Positions 38,988 to 49,206 are shown, counted from the stretch's first letter. The stretch is DNA of 64,000 nucleotides from Microbulbifer sp. SAOS-129_SWC (GCF_039696035.1 NZ_CP155567.1:3033001-3097000); one strand, 5' to 3'. Translations and numbers: made by a program. Notes: generated by a model from the letters alone, not told the origin.

Positions 38988-39911
38988 TTATTCGGCGTCG
39001 AAGCAGGATTGGTAGGCCAGCAGCTCCTCGCGGCCGATGGCGAAAACACCGTGACCGCCGTCTTCGAACTCCAGCCAGGTGAACGGCACCTGCGGGAAGG
39101 CCTGTTCCAGCGCCTCCCAGCTGTTGCCCACCTCGCACACCAGCAGGCCGTCCGGCTGCAGGTGATGGGCCGCCTCGCGCAGCAGGCGCCGGGTGAAGTC
39201 GAGGCCGTCGTCGCCGGAGCCCAGCGCGATGCCCGGCTCGGCGCGATACTCTTCCGGCATCTCGGCCAGGTCGCGGGCGTCCACATAGGGCGGATTGCAC
39301 ACGATCAGCTCGTAGCTGAAGCCGTCGAGACCGGAGAACAGGTCGGACTGCACCGCGCGCACCTCTTCATTGAGGTGGTGGCGGTTGATATTGATCTGCG
39401 CCACTTCGATGGCGCCGTCATCGATATCCGCGAGATCCACCCGCGCCTCCGGGAACGCCTCGGCGCAGGCGATGCCGATACAGCCGCTGCCGCAACACAG
39501 GTCGAGAATCGCCAGTGGCTCCACTTTCAGCCACGGCTGGAAGCCGTTGCGGATCAGCTCGCCGATCGGCGAGCGCGGCACCAGCACCCGTTCGTCCACG
39601 TAAAAATCCAGGCCACAGAAATGGGCCTCGTGGGTCAGGTAGGGCGCCGGCAACCGTTCGTTGACGCGGCGTTCCAGCACACCCAGGACCTCGCGGCGCT
39701 CGTCCATGGTCAGGCGCGCCTGCAGCACCTCGGGCCTGCTGTCCGGCGGCAGGTGCAGGCCGTGCATCACCAGCAGCACAGCCTCGTCCCAGGCGTTATC
39801 GGTACCGTGGCCGAACCACAGGTTGGCCTCGCTGAAGCGACTGGCGCCCCAGCGGATGAAATCCAACACGGTGCACAGTTCGTGCAGGCTGGCTTCACGC
39901 TTTTCTATCAT
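38988..39911 (-). CDS. prmB: Ribosomal protein L3 glutamine methyltransferase
   Basis: SAM-dependent N5-glutamine methyltransferase, 307 aa. SAM loop LDLCCGSGCIGIA and catalytic CNPPYVD. The N-terminal helical region is PrmB- rather than PrmC-like, and linkage to aroC supports PrmB. Confidence 0.94.
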   Translation of the reverse strand: MIEKREASLHELCTVLDFIRWGASRFSEANLWFGHGTDNAWDEAVLLVMHGLHLPPDSRPEVLQARLTMDERREVLGVLERRVNERLPAPYLTHEAHFCGLDFYVDERVLVPRSPIGELIRNGFQPWLKVEPLAILDLCCGSGCIGIACAEAFPEARVDLADIDDGAIEVAQININRHHLNEEVRAVQSDLFSGLDGFSYELIVCNPPYVDARDLAEMPEEYRAEPGIALGSGDDGLDFTRRLLREAAHHLQPDGLLVCEVGNSWEALEQAFPQVPFTWLEFEDGGHGVFAIGREELLAYQSCFDAE

Positions 39912-40149
39912 TAACTCTATCCTTTGCAGAATCTGGCCCCCAACCGGTTGCGGGGAGTGATCCCGATACGCCCAGGGGGCGACGGGGTGTGGCCGCTACG
40001 GCTGCCGCGCGGCGGATCTTTACTCGCGGGTGACAAAAGCTTAGGGTAGCGCACCCGCCCGAGAAGCAGCCTGCCAAACCCGGGCTTTCCGCATCATTAC
40101 AGCCCGAACTTGCCAGGCTGCCGGGGCTGAGATATTGGAATACGACCAG

Positions 40150-40689
40150 ATGAACGAACACTACGCGCGAATTATCGAAGCAATCGGCGAGGATCTGCAA
40201 CGTCCGGGCCTGCGCGACACTCCAGCACGCGCCGCCAAGGCCATGCAATACCTGACCCGCGGTTACCAGCAGTCGATCGATGACGTGGTCAACGACGCCC
40301 TGTTCCCGTCCGACTGCAGCGAGATGGTGCTGGTCAAGGATATCGAGCTCTACTCCCTGTGCGAGCACCATCTGCTACCGTTTATCGGCAAGGCCCATGT
40401 GGCGTATATTCCCGACGGCAAGGTGGTGGGTCTATCCAAGGTAGCGCGCATTGTCGACATGTTTGCCCGCCGCCTGCAGATTCAGGAGCAGCTCACAGTG
40501 CAGATTGCCGAATCCCTGCAGCGGGTCACCGGTGCGGCCGGCGTGGGCGTCATCATCGAAGCCAAACACATGTGTATGATGATGCGCGGCGTGGAAAAGC
40601 AGAACTCGGTAATGAAGACGTCGGCCATGCTCGGCACCTTCCGCAGCAACCAGGCCACCCGCAACGAGTTTCTGTCGCTGATTCGCTAA
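40150..40689 (+). CDS. folE: GTP cyclohydrolase I
   Basis: Converts GTP to dihydroneopterin triphosphate, the first step of folate synthesis. 179 aa from ATG 40150. Zinc ligands in [10 protein letters not shown] and CMMMRG; GxSK motif [16 protein letters not shown] at 40135 would add five residues; the ATG with GGAA nine bases upstream is preferred. Divergent from prmB. Confidence 0.95.
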   Translation: MNEHYARIIEAIGEDLQRPGLRDTPARAAKAMQYLTRGYQQSIDDVVNDALFPSDCSEMVLVKDIELYSLCEHHLLPFIGKAHVAYIPDGKVVGLSKVARIVDMFARRLQIQEQLTVQIAESLQRVTGAAGVGVIIEAKHMCMMMRGVEKQNSVMKTSAMLGTFRSNQATRNEFLSLIR

Positions 40690-40720
40690 TTCAAGGATTC
40701 CCCCTCAGGGAGAGAGGATC

Positions 40721-41077
40721 ATGCCCCACCTGGTCATAGAGTACGCGGAAAAGCTCGAAGAGCAGATTTCGATCAACGCGCTGGTCAGCTCTGCGCAGGA
40801 GGCGATGCAGCGCTCCGGGCTATTCGCCCCGCACACCATCAAAACCCGCGCCCTGCCCTACCGCCACTTTATCGCCGGCGGTGCTTTCGAGGGTTCCGGC
40901 GGCAGCTTCATCCACGCCGAGGTGCGCCTGTTCGAGGGCCGCAGCGAACGCGAGCGCGAGGCGCTGAGTTCGGCAGTGTTCAACTGCCTGTGCCAGTTTG
41001 CCGATGGCGTGCCGGCGGTGACGGTTGAAGTGCGGGAAATGGACCCCGGCTGTTACTCCAAGCGCCTGCCGTTCTGA
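40721..41077 (+). CDS. 5-carboxymethyl-2-hydroxymuconate delta-isomerase family protein
   Basis: 118 aa tautomerase-superfamily protein. After Met removal the N-terminal Pro (MPHLVIEY) would be the catalytic base. Length and the ALPYRHFIAGG segment match the CHMI (HpaF) family. No other homoprotocatechuate pathway genes are near, so it may act on another keto-enol substrate. Lies 31 bases after folE with a GGGAGAGAGG ribosome site, likely co-transcribed. Confidence 0.88.
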   Translation: MPHLVIEYAEKLEEQISINALVSSAQEAMQRSGLFAPHTIKTRALPYRHFIAGGAFEGSGGSFIHAEVRLFEGRSEREREALSSAVFNCLCQFADGVPAVTVEVREMDPGCYSKRLPF

Positions 41078-41110
41078 CGCAATCGCTCTCCCGCCACCCT
41101 CAAACCCGAT

Positions 41111-41989
41111 TTAATCTACCTCACCGCGCAGGAAGGGCCCGAACCACTCGGCGATTGCTTCGGCGCCGCCTTCCATGTGCAGGTGGTGGCTGCCGGGCAG
41201 CTCGCGGATAGTGAAATTGGCGCGGTCGGCCAGCAGCGCCGGCAACCGCTCGAGGATTTCCACGATACCGTCTCTGGCCAGGACCAGGCGCACCGGCATG
41301 GTGGCGCGCTCCAGGAAAGCCTGTACCTGGGCGCGGTTCAGCTTGACGCTGGAGGTGGCCAGCAGGCGCGGATCATTACTCCACGACACACCGCCGTCCG
41401 CCAGCGCTACGCTGCCGCGCGCCACCAGGCGGCGGGCGGCGGCGTCACTGAGCGGGAACATGCCATTGGCACGCGCTTTTACCGCGTCTTCAAAGCTGTC
41501 GAAGGGACGCGGTTTGCGCGCGCCGTAGCGGGCCCGCTGGGCGATGGCACGGGCGAGGAACTCCGGCGCCTGGTGGTCTTCCGCCGGCGGCGGTACCAGG
41601 CCATCGATCAGCGCCATGCGCTTGACCCGCTCCGGGAATGCACCCGCGCTCAACAGCGATGCCACCGCACCGCGGGAATGCGCCAGCAGCGAGAAATCGT
41701 GCCAGCCCAGCGCACGGGTGACCCCCAGCACATCTTCCACCTCTTCCCAGATGTTGTAGTTGGCATCGCGGGAGCGGTGGTAGCTGCGCCCGTGGCCGGC
41801 CATATCCACTGCCACCAGGTTGAGCCCCGACAGCAGCGGCGCCAACTGGTCGAAGCTGGCGCAGTTGTCGAGCCAGCCGTGCAGAGCGAGCACCGGTTCA
41901 CCGGCGGGATCGCCCCACTGGCGGGCAGCAATGGTCCTGCCATCAAATTCGACGGTGATTTCGCGCGGCGACGGGAGAGATGGATGCAT
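41111..41989 (-). CDS. Alpha/beta-fold hydrolase
   Basis: 292 aa. Oxyanion region LALHGWLDNCASFD, nucleophile elbow LLAHSRGAVAS (A-H-S-R-G instead of G-x-S-x-G), acid in LVLARDGIV and His in GSHHLHMEGG. Resembles the serine hydrolase-like/epoxide-hydrolase group. The ATG at 41989 is chosen because homology begins there; the ribosome site is weak. Substrate unknown. Convergent with the CHMI gene. Confidence 0.85.
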   Translation of the reverse strand: MHPSLPSPREITVEFDGRTIAARQWGDPAGEPVLALHGWLDNCASFDQLAPLLSGLNLVAVDMAGHGRSYHRSRDANYNIWEEVEDVLGVTRALGWHDFSLLAHSRGAVASLLSAGAFPERVKRMALIDGLVPPPAEDHQAPEFLARAIAQRARYGARKPRPFDSFEDAVKARANGMFPLSDAAARRLVARGSVALADGGVSWSNDPRLLATSSVKLNRAQVQAFLERATMPVRLVLARDGIVEILERLPALLADRANFTIRELPGSHHLHMEGGAEAIAEWFGPFLRGEVD

Positions 41990-42129
41990 GGGAAACCAGG
42001 TTTGTACAAACAGGCAGAGGATAGTGCCGCGGCCGGGCGCAGCGAACAATGACGCGATGGATCAGGAGTACTGGTCGATCGGTTGGGCCGGAGTCTTCAC
42101 GCCCCTCGCGCAGGGAGGGAGCGCGCCGC

Positions 42130-42588
42130 TCATTCGGCGTGCTGCAGCCAGGCCAGCTCGGCGCAGCCGTTGGCCCACACTTCGGCGTTGAGGCAGGCGA
42201 GACTGGCGGTGCCCAGCGGGTGCGCGTTGCCGCTGCCGCAGAGGCCGTTGACCAGGCTGCCCACCAGTGGCTGGTGGCTCACCAGCAGTAGTGGAAACTC
42301 CTCTGCATCGGCCTGCTGCAGCTCGTCGAGCACCTGCTGCGGACTGGTATCGCCGACCAGAAAGGATTCGGTGATTACCGGCAGGCGCAGGCGTTCGGCG
42401 ACAATCTGCGCGGTCTGCTGCGTGCGCAAAAACGGACTGGCCCAGATAGCGCGCACCCGCGCCAGTTCGGCGGCGCGCAGCGCGCAGATCTCGGCCACCT
42501 GGGCGCGGCCGCGCTCGGTCAGTGCGCGGCTGGCGTCATCGCCGAACATCGGCTCCGCCTGGCCGTGGCGCAGTATCAGCAATTGCAT
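42130..42588 (-). CDS. sixA: Phosphohistidine phosphatase
   Basis: 152 aa histidine-phosphatase-fold enzyme. Catalytic LRHGQAEP at the N-terminus, second Arg in SPFLRTQQTA and His in LVSHQPLVG. Dephosphorylates histidine phosphotransfer domains such as ArcB or NPr in E. coli. Start ATG 42588 with GGGAG eight bases upstream. Third gene of gpsA-DUF4389-sixA, as in Pseudomonas. Confidence 0.93.
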   Translation of the reverse strand: MQLLILRHGQAEPMFGDDASRALTERGRAQVAEICALRAAELARVRAIWASPFLRTQQTAQIVAERLRLPVITESFLVGDTSPQQVLDELQQADAEEFPLLLVSHQPLVGSLVNGLCGSGNAHPLGTASLACLNAEVWANGCAELAWLQHAE

Positions 42589-42611
42589 CGCGCAGCTCCC
42601 GTCAGTTGGGC

Positions 42612-43073
42612 TCAACTCTTGGTCTCGCCCTCGTCTTCGGTGGAGGACTTTTTTGCGCCGGCCCTGGTCGACGCGTCGTCGCGGTCATCGGCACTCAGTA
42701 CGATGGCTTCCTCCGCGTCTTCCGCTTCTTCGTCAGCGACCACCACTTCGGCGTCCACTTCCTCGGCACTCTCGTAGCCGGACAGGTCCTCGACGTCGGA
42801 TTCCGGCCACTCGGCAAACGGGAAGGGCTTTTCCTCGGTGTTGTAGATCAGGAACTGCAGTGTCTGGTAGATGTAAGACGCAATCTGGTCGCCGAGGCGG
42901 CGCAGGTTGTCATTGGCGGAACCACCAAAGATCGAGAACAGGAATTGCAGCACCACCACCGCCAGCATCACGAAGCCGGCGATTTCGAGCAGGAAGGCAA
43001 ACAGCACCATGTATACCAGGCGCAGCCATTGGTTTCCGGAGGTCAGGTTGGTCTTCAGTTCTTCATTATCCAT
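42612..43073 (-). CDS. DUF4389 membrane protein
   Basis: 153 aa. Two hydrophobic segments within 17-50 (WLRLVYMVLFAFLLEIAGFVML, VVLQFLFSIFGG), then DNLRRLGDQIASYIYQTLQFLIYNTEEKPFPF, the DUF4389 core. The tail is very acidic and probably disordered. Function unknown. Between gpsA and sixA with short gaps, so part of that operon. Confidence 0.9.
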   Translation of the reverse strand: MDNEELKTNLTSGNQWLRLVYMVLFAFLLEIAGFVMLAVVVLQFLFSIFGGSANDNLRRLGDQIASYIYQTLQFLIYNTEEKPFPFAEWPESDVEDLSGYESAEEVDAEVVVADEEAEDAEEAIVLSADDRDDASTRAGAKKSSTEDEGETKS

Positions 43074-43109
43074 AAGTTTTCACCGTGAGGGTTTGGCTCT
43101 CTTCTGCTA

Positions 43110-44174
43110 TTACGGCTTCGCCGAGTAAGCCACATCAAAGGTTTGCGCGCCCGACATCAAATCGCGTATTACCTCCGGAATCGGCCGCTCTTCAAATAAT
43201 ATGGCGTGAATCGCGGAAACCAAGGGCATGTAGACGCCCATTTCGTCGGCTTTCTGCTTGATCAGGCGCACCGTGTTGACGCCCTCGGCCACCTGACCGA
43301 TTTCTGCGACGGCCTGTTCCAGCGGACGCCCCTTGCCCACCAGGTAACCGACGCGGTAGTTGCGGCTCAGATCGGAGGAGCAGGTCAGGATCAGGTCGCC
43401 GACGCCGGCGAGCCCGATAAATGTCATCGGATCGGCGCCCATCGCCTCGGCAAAGCGCATCATCTCCGCCAGCGCGCGGGTAATCAGCAGGCTGATGGTG
43501 TTCTGGCCGCGGTCGAGTGCCGCTGCCATGCCGGTGACGATGGCGTAGATATTTTTCAGCGCACCGGCCAGCTCCACACCGAACACATCGCCGCTGGAGT
43601 ACACGCGGAAGGTCTCCGAGTGCAACACCTTCTGGATGCGGCTGCACACCGCTTCGTCATCGCTGGCGATAACCGTGGCGGTGTAGTGCCCCTCGACCAC
43701 TTCCTTGGCAAAGTTGGGGCCGCTCAGCACGCCGATACGAGTGCCGCGGGTTTCCTCGCGCAGGATGTCACTCATCAGGTGGAAGCTGTCGTGCTCGATG
43801 CCCTTGGTGGTGGAGATCAGCATGGTGCCCTCCTCCAGCAGCGGCGCCACGCGCCGTACCACTTCGCGGAAGGACTTACTGGGGATGGCGACGAAAACGA
43901 CCTGGCAACCGTCGATGGCCGCCTCCAGGTCGCTGGTCACCTGCAGCTCCGGGTGCAGCGGCACGCCGGGCAGATAGTAGTGGTTCTCCCCCATTTCGCG
44001 GCAGGCCGCGGCGCGCTCGGGATCGCGCATCCACTGGCGGGTGTCGTGTCCGTTGCCGGCGACAATGTTGGCAATCGCGGTGCCGAAGCTGCCGCCGCCC
44101 AATACGGCAATGGAGAAAGGGCCTGAGGAAAGGGTTTCGGCGGATGCCGGTTTGGTTTCCGTCTGTGTCGTCAT
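43110..44174 (-). CDS. gpsA: Glycerol-3-phosphate dehydrogenase (NAD(P)+)
   Basis: Makes sn-glycerol-3-phosphate for phospholipids. 354 aa. NAD loop [13 protein letters not shown] (~23-35), catalytic Lys in GALKNIYAI, and signature [13 protein letters not shown]. The first ~18 residues ([17 protein letters not shown]) are a low-complexity extension before the fold. Heads the gpsA-DUF4389-sixA operon. Confidence 0.95.
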   Translation of the reverse strand: MTTQTETKPASAETLSSGPFSIAVLGGGSFGTAIANIVAGNGHDTRQWMRDPERAAACREMGENHYYLPGVPLHPELQVTSDLEAAIDGCQVVFVAIPSKSFREVVRRVAPLLEEGTMLISTTKGIEHDSFHLMSDILREETRGTRIGVLSGPNFAKEVVEGHYTATVIASDDEAVCSRIQKVLHSETFRVYSSGDVFGVELAGALKNIYAIVTGMAAALDRGQNTISLLITRALAEMMRFAEAMGADPMTFIGLAGVGDLILTCSSDLSRNYRVGYLVGKGRPLEQAVAEIGQVAEGVNTVRLIKQKADEMGVYMPLVSAIHAILFEERPIPEVIRDLMSGAQTFDVAYSAKP

Positions 44175-44497
44175 ACCGATAAAGCTTTTTTCGAGTTTTG
44201 CGGATTATAGAGGGGCGGCGGGAGTGACCCAATGACGGCGGGAAAAAAATGTGAGATCCGGTCAAATCGCACAAAAATCGCGCAGATTGGCGCATTGTGG
44301 TGAAGCGGTTGTGGCGGAACGACGGTGCCGTCCGGAGCCAGGGCGCACACAAGGTGCGCCCCTGCAGATCGAACCGGGAGGTTTAATTCCACCACAGCGC
44401 TTACGGAGCACCGGGCACGGAAGCCGCCAGAAACGCCGGGCGGCTTCCACAGGGGCGCACTTTGTGCGCGCCCCGCCCGCTGCAGCCGCGGCCGCTA
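44175..44497. other. gpsA-htpG spacer
   Basis: About 320 bases holding the gpsA upstream region and a nested hairpin repeat (44341-44475). No gene seen. Confidence 0.6.
44341..44475. repeat. Hairpin-pair repeat, GCGCAC variant
   Basis: Two outward modules, GGGCGCAC-ACAAG-GTGCGCCCCTG and CAGGGGCGCAC-TTT-GTGCGCGCCCC, flank an inner hairpin GGAAGCCGCC ... GGCGGCTTCC (44420-44449). It is the same hairpin design as the 158-bp arrays, but the stem tetranucleotide is GCAC/GTGC. Confidence 0.75.
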
Positions 44498-46411
44498 TCA
44501 GCCGTTCAGCTCCAGCAGCAGCGTATTCAGGCGCCGCACATAGTCCGCCGGATCGGCGAGCTGGTTGCCGGCGGCCAGGTTGGCCTGGTCCATCAGGATG
44601 TTGGTCAGGTCGGCGAAGCGATCCTCGTCCTGCTCCTGGTCGAGACGCTGCACCAGCGGGTGGTTGGGGTTCAGCTCGAAGATCGGCTTGGCCTCCGGCA
44701 GCGCCTGACCGGCCTGCTCGAGGATGCGGCGCATCTGCGGGCCCATATCCTGCTCGCTGACCACCAGACAGGCCGGGGAGTCCACCAGGCGCGTGGTCGC
44801 GCGCACTTCTTCGACACGGCTTTCCAGCACTTCCTTGACCCGCTCCACCAGCGCGCCGGATTCCTTCTCGACCTGCTCGCGCTCGGCCTTGTCTTCCTCG
44901 GTCTCGGCTTCGCCCAGGTCCAGCGCGCCCTTGGCCACGTCCTGCAGCGGCTTGCCATCGAACTCGTGCATGTGCCCGGCAAACCACTCGTCCACCTGGT
45001 CGGTCAGCAGCAGTACCTCGATGCCTTTCTTGCGGAAGACTTCCAGGTAGGGGCTGGACTTGGCGGTGGCGAAGTTGTCGGCGGCCACATAGTAAATGTA
45101 CTTCTGGCCGTCTTGCATGCGGCCGACGTAGTCCTGCAGGGACTGGTCCTGCTTGGGCGCATCGGTGTGCGTGGTGGAGAAACGCAGCAGCTTGGCGATC
45201 TTCTCTTTGTTGGAGAAGTCTTCGGCCGGGCCCTCTTTGAGCACATTGCCGAACAGATCCCAGAAGGTCTGGTACTGGTCGGCGTCCTTCTTGGCCAGCT
45301 TTTCCAGCATATCCAGCACGCGCTTGGTCAGCGCGCTCTTGATCGCGTCGGTGTTGCGGTCCTTCTGCAGGATTTCGCGCGACACATTCAATGGCAGGTC
45401 GTTGGAGTCCAGCACGCCTTTGACGAAGCGCAGGTACAGCGGCAGGAACTGCTCGGCGTCGTCCATGATAAAGGTGCGCTGCACGTACAGCTTGAGGCCG
45501 CGGGCGGCATCGCGCTGGTACAGATCGAACGGCGCGCGCGCGGGAATGTACAGCAGGCTGGTGTAATCCTGCTTGCCCTCGACCTTGTTGTGGCTCCAGG
45601 TCAGCGGGTCGTCGAAATCGTGGGAGATGTGCTTGTAAAACTCTTTGTACTCCTCGGACTTCACCTCGCCTCTAGGGCGGGTCCACAGCGCCTGGGCGGC
45701 GTTGACCGCCTCGAATTCGGGCGCTTCTTCCGCTTTCTCCTCGCCTTCGGCCGCCGGTGCGGCTTCTTTCAGCATCTCAACCGGAATGGCGATATGGTCG
45801 GAGTACTTCTTGATGATCGAGCGCAGGCGCCAGCCGTCGGCGTACTCTTTGGCGTCGTCCTTCAGGTGCAGCACCACGCGGGTACCGCGATGCGGCCAGT
45901 CGACATTTTCCACGGAGTACTCAGCCTCACCGCTGCACTCCCAGTGCACGCCCTGGTCGGCGTCGAGGCCGGCGCGGCGGGTGAACACGTCCACCTTGTC
46001 AGCGACGATAAACGCGGAGTAGAAACCGACCCCGAACTGGCCGATCAGGTGCGCGTCCTTCTTCTGGTCGCCGGTCAGGTTCTGCATAAAGGCGGAGGTA
46101 CCGGAGCGGGCGATGGTGCCCAGGTTCTCGATCACCTCGTCGCGGCTCATGCCGATACCGTTGTCGGTGAGGGTCACGGTGCCCTCGTCCTTGTCGAACT
46201 CGATGCGGATGCGCAGCTCCGGGTCCTCTTCCAGCAGCTCGGGCTTGGACAGGGCCTCGAAGCGCAGCTTGTCAGCGGCGTCGGACGCATTGGATACCAG
46301 CTCGCGCAGGAAAATCTCCTGGTTGGAGTAGAGCGAGTGGATCATCAGGTGCAGCAGTTGCTTGGCTTCCGTCTGGAAACCGTGGCTCTCTTTATGGGCC
46401 TCAACGGTCAT
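44498..46411 (-). CDS. htpG: Hsp90-family chaperone HtpG
   Basis: 637 aa cytosolic ATP-dependent chaperone. GHKL ATPase motifs: [21 protein letters not shown] and [11 protein letters not shown]. Full length with middle and C-terminal dimerisation domains, ending [10 protein letters not shown]. Monocistronic; no heat-shock promoter could be identified with confidence. Confidence 0.97.
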   Translation of the reverse strand: MTVEAHKESHGFQTEAKQLLHLMIHSLYSNQEIFLRELVSNASDAADKLRFEALSKPELLEEDPELRIRIEFDKDEGTVTLTDNGIGMSRDEVIENLGTIARSGTSAFMQNLTGDQKKDAHLIGQFGVGFYSAFIVADKVDVFTRRAGLDADQGVHWECSGEAEYSVENVDWPHRGTRVVLHLKDDAKEYADGWRLRSIIKKYSDHIAIPVEMLKEAAPAAEGEEKAEEAPEFEAVNAAQALWTRPRGEVKSEEYKEFYKHISHDFDDPLTWSHNKVEGKQDYTSLLYIPARAPFDLYQRDAARGLKLYVQRTFIMDDAEQFLPLYLRFVKGVLDSNDLPLNVSREILQKDRNTDAIKSALTKRVLDMLEKLAKKDADQYQTFWDLFGNVLKEGPAEDFSNKEKIAKLLRFSTTHTDAPKQDQSLQDYVGRMQDGQKYIYYVAADNFATAKSSPYLEVFRKKGIEVLLLTDQVDEWFAGHMHEFDGKPLQDVAKGALDLGEAETEEDKAEREQVEKESGALVERVKEVLESRVEEVRATTRLVDSPACLVVSEQDMGPQMRRILEQAGQALPEAKPIFELNPNHPLVQRLDQEQDEDRFADLTNILMDQANLAAGNQLADPADYVRRLNTLLLELNG

Positions 46412-46590
46412 GGATTGGTCTCCCCGTACACTTCAATCAGAACAGGAAGGGAATATTGGGCTGGGTGGCCCGGTTTCAAGGGGAGGGGGCAGCGAGTTTG
46501 GCACCGACTGCGGGGCGGGCGCCCGCTGCCGAGGGGGTGCAGCGGTTATACAAGCCATAGCGCCGGCGCCACAAACGGCGCTGCGGCAGC

Positions 46591-47811
46591 CTACTTGCTG
46601 TTCGCCAGCGCTGTGGACAGCCGGTCACCGTGGCCGGTGATATCGATGACGAAGTTGGCAGTCAGGTCGGAGATAACGCGCGACTCGGCGTTCATCAGGA
46701 TCACGATGCCGACCTTGCGCTTCTCCGAGTAGGCGATCGCCGCGCGGAAACCGGCGACCCAGCCGCCGTGATAGATGATGCGGTCGTCACCGACGGAGTA
46801 CAGCCGCCAGCCGAGGCCGTAACCGGCGTGGGTCAGGTAGTTGCGCCAGATGCGGTGGCGCATGTGGCGCCGCGTCTCGACCCGCTCGGTGGTCATATCG
46901 GCGATGACCTCCGGCGACAGCACCTTGGGGTAGTAGCCCATCTGCGCCTTCAGCCACTGCGCCATGTCGCTGATGCTGGCGTTGACGCCGGCGGCGGCGG
47001 CGGCCAGGTAGTACTCTTTTCTGACCCTCACCGCGCGCCAGCCGCGGCCGGTCTGCACATGCGGGGCAGCGCGGTTGCTGGAGCCCATGAAGCTGTCCCA
47101 GCCGACCGAGGCATCTTCCATCCGCAGCGGTGTAAAGATGCGCTTCTGCAGCTCGAGGCCGTAGGGAATACCGGTGATCTTGGCGATGATGTTGCCGATC
47201 AGGCTGAACAGCACGTTCTGGTAGCCGTAACAGGTGCCCGGTTTGCAGCGCGGGTCGATATCGGCGAACTTCGGCAGTATCTTGCTGACCGGTTCGTTGT
47301 CTTCGAGATAGTTGTCGTAGGCATTCGGGGTCAGGCCCGAGGATTGGCTGATCAGGTGCTGCACCTGCAGCTGGCGGGTCAGTGATGGCGTCTTGAACGA
47401 TAGCTGCGGCACATAGTTCACCACCCGGTCTTCCCAGTTGAACTTATTCTCGTGCTCCAGCATCGTCGCCATGCTCGCGGCAAAGGTCTTGGATACCGAC
47501 GCGAGACGGAAGATCGTGTGCTTGTCGACCTTTTCCCGCTTGCCCTTGACCCGCACGCCGTAGGTATCCATGGCCACCACGCGGTCGCCATCGACAATGG
47601 CGTAGGCGCCGCCGGGGATTCCCGCCTTTTTCATCACCTGGCGGAAGTAGCGGCCAAACTCCTTGGCGCTGTCGCCGACATCTACCGCCGCTTCTTCCGC
47701 ACGTGCGCCGCCTGTGGCGCCGATGAGCAGCGCCAGACAGAGAGCGATCGCGCCGCGGTGGCGCCAGTAGATTAACGAAGTCAAAAGGGATGCGAGTCTC
47801 ATGCCGTACAT
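46591..47811 (-). CDS. Secreted beta-lactamase-fold serine hydrolase (class C/PBP4*-like)
   Basis: 406 aa. Signal peptide in about 1-38 (GAIALCLALLIGATGGARA). Active-site SxxK is LASVSKTFAAS, the tyrosine motif is in GYQNVLFSLIG, and the KTG-equivalent is YHGGWVAGF. Belongs to the PF00144 group of esterases, DD-peptidases and beta-lactamases; which activity it has cannot be told from sequence. Start ATG 47811, with a second ATG at 47802. Confidence 0.88.
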   Translation of the reverse strand: MYGMRLASLLTSLIYWRHRGAIALCLALLIGATGGARAEEAAVDVGDSAKEFGRYFRQVMKKAGIPGGAYAIVDGDRVVAMDTYGVRVKGKREKVDKHTIFRLASVSKTFAASMATMLEHENKFNWEDRVVNYVPQLSFKTPSLTRQLQVQHLISQSSGLTPNAYDNYLEDNEPVSKILPKFADIDPRCKPGTCYGYQNVLFSLIGNIIAKITGIPYGLELQKRIFTPLRMEDASVGWDSFMGSSNRAAPHVQTGRGWRAVRVRKEYYLAAAAAGVNASISDMAQWLKAQMGYYPKVLSPEVIADMTTERVETRRHMRHRIWRNYLTHAGYGLGWRLYSVGDDRIIYHGGWVAGFRAAIAYSEKRKVGIVILMNAESRVISDLTANFVIDITGHGDRLSTALANSK

Positions 47812-47969
47812 CGGGCCGTCGCGGCAAGTCAGTTACAGATAAACCTAAGACTAGCAGCCCGCGATAAAAGTTCTTTCACGTCCGGCCAGTCAAATAAAGC
47901 GCGGCATTGTACGCACAAATTGAATCCACCGCACATCACTGCCGTGACACCGCTGACAAAAAGGCATAA

Positions 47970-47993
47970 AAAAACCGCCTTGCGGCGGTTTTT
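47970..47993 (-). terminator. Rho-independent terminator after peroxiredoxin
   Basis: AAAAACCGCC-TTGC-GGCGGTTTTT, 45 bases past the peroxiredoxin stop. Confidence 0.9.
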
Positions 47994-48038
47994 GCCGGGG
48001 AGCCGGCGGGCTCCCCGATTCGTGAGCGGCGCGGAAAC

Positions 48039-48641
48039 TTACAGCTTGCCGGCGTTTTCGCTCAGGTAGGCAGCCACACCTTCCGGAGAGGCGTTCATGC
48101 CCTTGTCGCCTTCCTGCCAGCCAGCCGGGCAGACTTCGCCGTGCTCCTGGTGGAACGCCAGCGCGTCGACCATGCGCAGCATTTCGTCAACGTTGCGGCC
48201 CAGCGGCAGGTCGTTGACGACCTGGTGGCGTACAACGCCCTCTTCGTCGATCAGGAAGGAACCGCGGAACGCGACGCCGCCTTCGGACTCAACGTCGTAC
48301 GCCTGGCAGATTTCGTGCTTGGTGTCGGCAACCAGGGTGTACTTGACCGGGCCGATGCCGCCGTCGTTGACGGAGGTGTTGCGCCACGCGTTGTGAGAGA
48401 ACTGGGAATCGATGGAAACACCGATCACTTCCACGCCGCGCTTCTGGAATTCAGCCAGGCGGTGATCAAAAGCGATCAGCTCGGACGGGCACACGAAGGT
48501 GAAGTCCAGCGGGTAGAAGAAAACAACCGCTTTCTTGCCCTTGATGGTTTCTTTCAGGTTGAACGCATCGACGATTTCGCCGTTGCCCAGTACCGCAGCA
48601 GCGGTGAAGTCCGGAGCCGGTTTGCCTACCAGAACTGCCAT
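48039..48641 (-). CDS. Typical 2-Cys peroxiredoxin (AhpC/Tsa family)
   Basis: 200 aa peroxidase reducing H2O2 and organic peroxides. Peroxidatic Cys51 in DFTFVCPSE, resolving Cys in HGEVCPAGW near 170, and the GGIG loop (NDGGIG) of the sensitive eukaryote-like type. The YF motif is absent, so it may resist over-oxidation. Divergent from bfd, as in Pseudomonas, where a peroxidase gene adjoins bfd and bfrB. Confidence 0.95.
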   Translation of the reverse strand: MAVLVGKPAPDFTAAAVLGNGEIVDAFNLKETIKGKKAVVFFYPLDFTFVCPSELIAFDHRLAEFQKRGVEVIGVSIDSQFSHNAWRNTSVNDGGIGPVKYTLVADTKHEICQAYDVESEGGVAFRGSFLIDEEGVVRHQVVNDLPLGRNVDEMLRMVDALAFHQEHGEVCPAGWQEGDKGMNASPEGVAAYLSENAGKL

Positions 48642-48702
48642 AAGAACCTCCTCGTTCCAATGTTGAGTGATTTATTGAATGAATCTTCGCACGGTAAAGT
48701 GA

Positions 48703-48731
48703 TCAATTTATATGCAACCGCTATAAATTGA
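48703..48731. promoter_or_regulatory. Palindrome upstream of peroxiredoxin
   Basis: TCAATTTATA-N9-TATAAATTGA, perfect 10-bp arms, 62-90 bases upstream of the peroxiredoxin ATG. Likely an operator for a dimeric regulator; it does not match the OxyR spacing pattern well. Confidence 0.55.
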
Positions 48732-48912
48732 ACGGGATGTGATAGTGGGGCGCTATGATACACAGCGCCCCACACCAGTCCCATTAAATTTTTATATGGT
48801 GTCGATAGCACCGCAAAACAACCCGCCGACTGCAACTGCCCCACCGGTCGGGCGGGAACGACGCAGTCATCCGCCGCTCTTCTAGACTGAAAATTGATCA
48901 GCCACAGAATCT

Positions 48913-48940
48913 TATTGACACTCATTCTCACTTGCAATAC
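48913..48940. promoter_or_regulatory. Fur-box-like site upstream of bfd
   Basis: On the minus strand the region reads TTGCAAGTGAGAATGAGTG, close to the GATAATGATAATCATTATC consensus through its central GAGAATGA. About 55-80 bases before the bfd ATG, fitting iron-repressed bfd. Confidence 0.55.
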
Positions 48941-48993
48941 GATCCCCGCACTGACAAATATTGAGCGTTTTTTGCGCCAGGGTTCCAGCGACG

Positions 48994-49206
48994 ATGTATG
49001 TATGTATCTGTAAAGGCATCACTGACGGCCAGATCAAAGAGGCCATCTACGACGGCTCCACTTCAGTGAAAGCCCTGCGTCGCCATCTGGGCGTTTCCTC
49101 CCAGTGCGGCCGCTGCGCCGAGCTGACCCAGGAAATCATCGAAGAAACCATGGGCGGTGGAGTCATCGCCGGCGCCAACAGCGGCCTGTTCTACTCCGCC
49201 AGCTGA
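48994..49206 (+). CDS. bfd: Bacterioferritin-associated ferredoxin
   Basis: 70 aa [2Fe-2S] protein that docks on bacterioferritin and reduces its core to release iron. Cluster ligands Cys4, Cys6, Cys38 and Cys41 (YVCICKG ... SSQCGRC) are all present. ATG 48994 is chosen because the family begins MYVCICKG; the TTG at 48961 is not needed. The partner bfr is 3 kb downstream on the same strand. Confidence 0.95.
   Translation: MYVCICKGITDGQIKEAIYDGSTSVKALRRHLGVSSQCGRCAELTQEIIEETMGGGVIAGANSGLFYSAS

Larger units (their letters stand above)
48642..48993. other. Divergent peroxiredoxin/bfd control region
   Basis: 352 bases carrying a 10-bp-arm palindrome near the peroxiredoxin gene and a Fur-box-like site near bfd (both listed). 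No coding frame of note. Confidence 0.6.

Noticed and set aside
37491..39914. 807-codon plus-strand frame
   Set aside because: Antisense to aroC and prmB, which have all family signatures on the other strand.
44462..46732. 756-codon plus-strand frame
   Set aside because: Antisense to htpG; no independent support.
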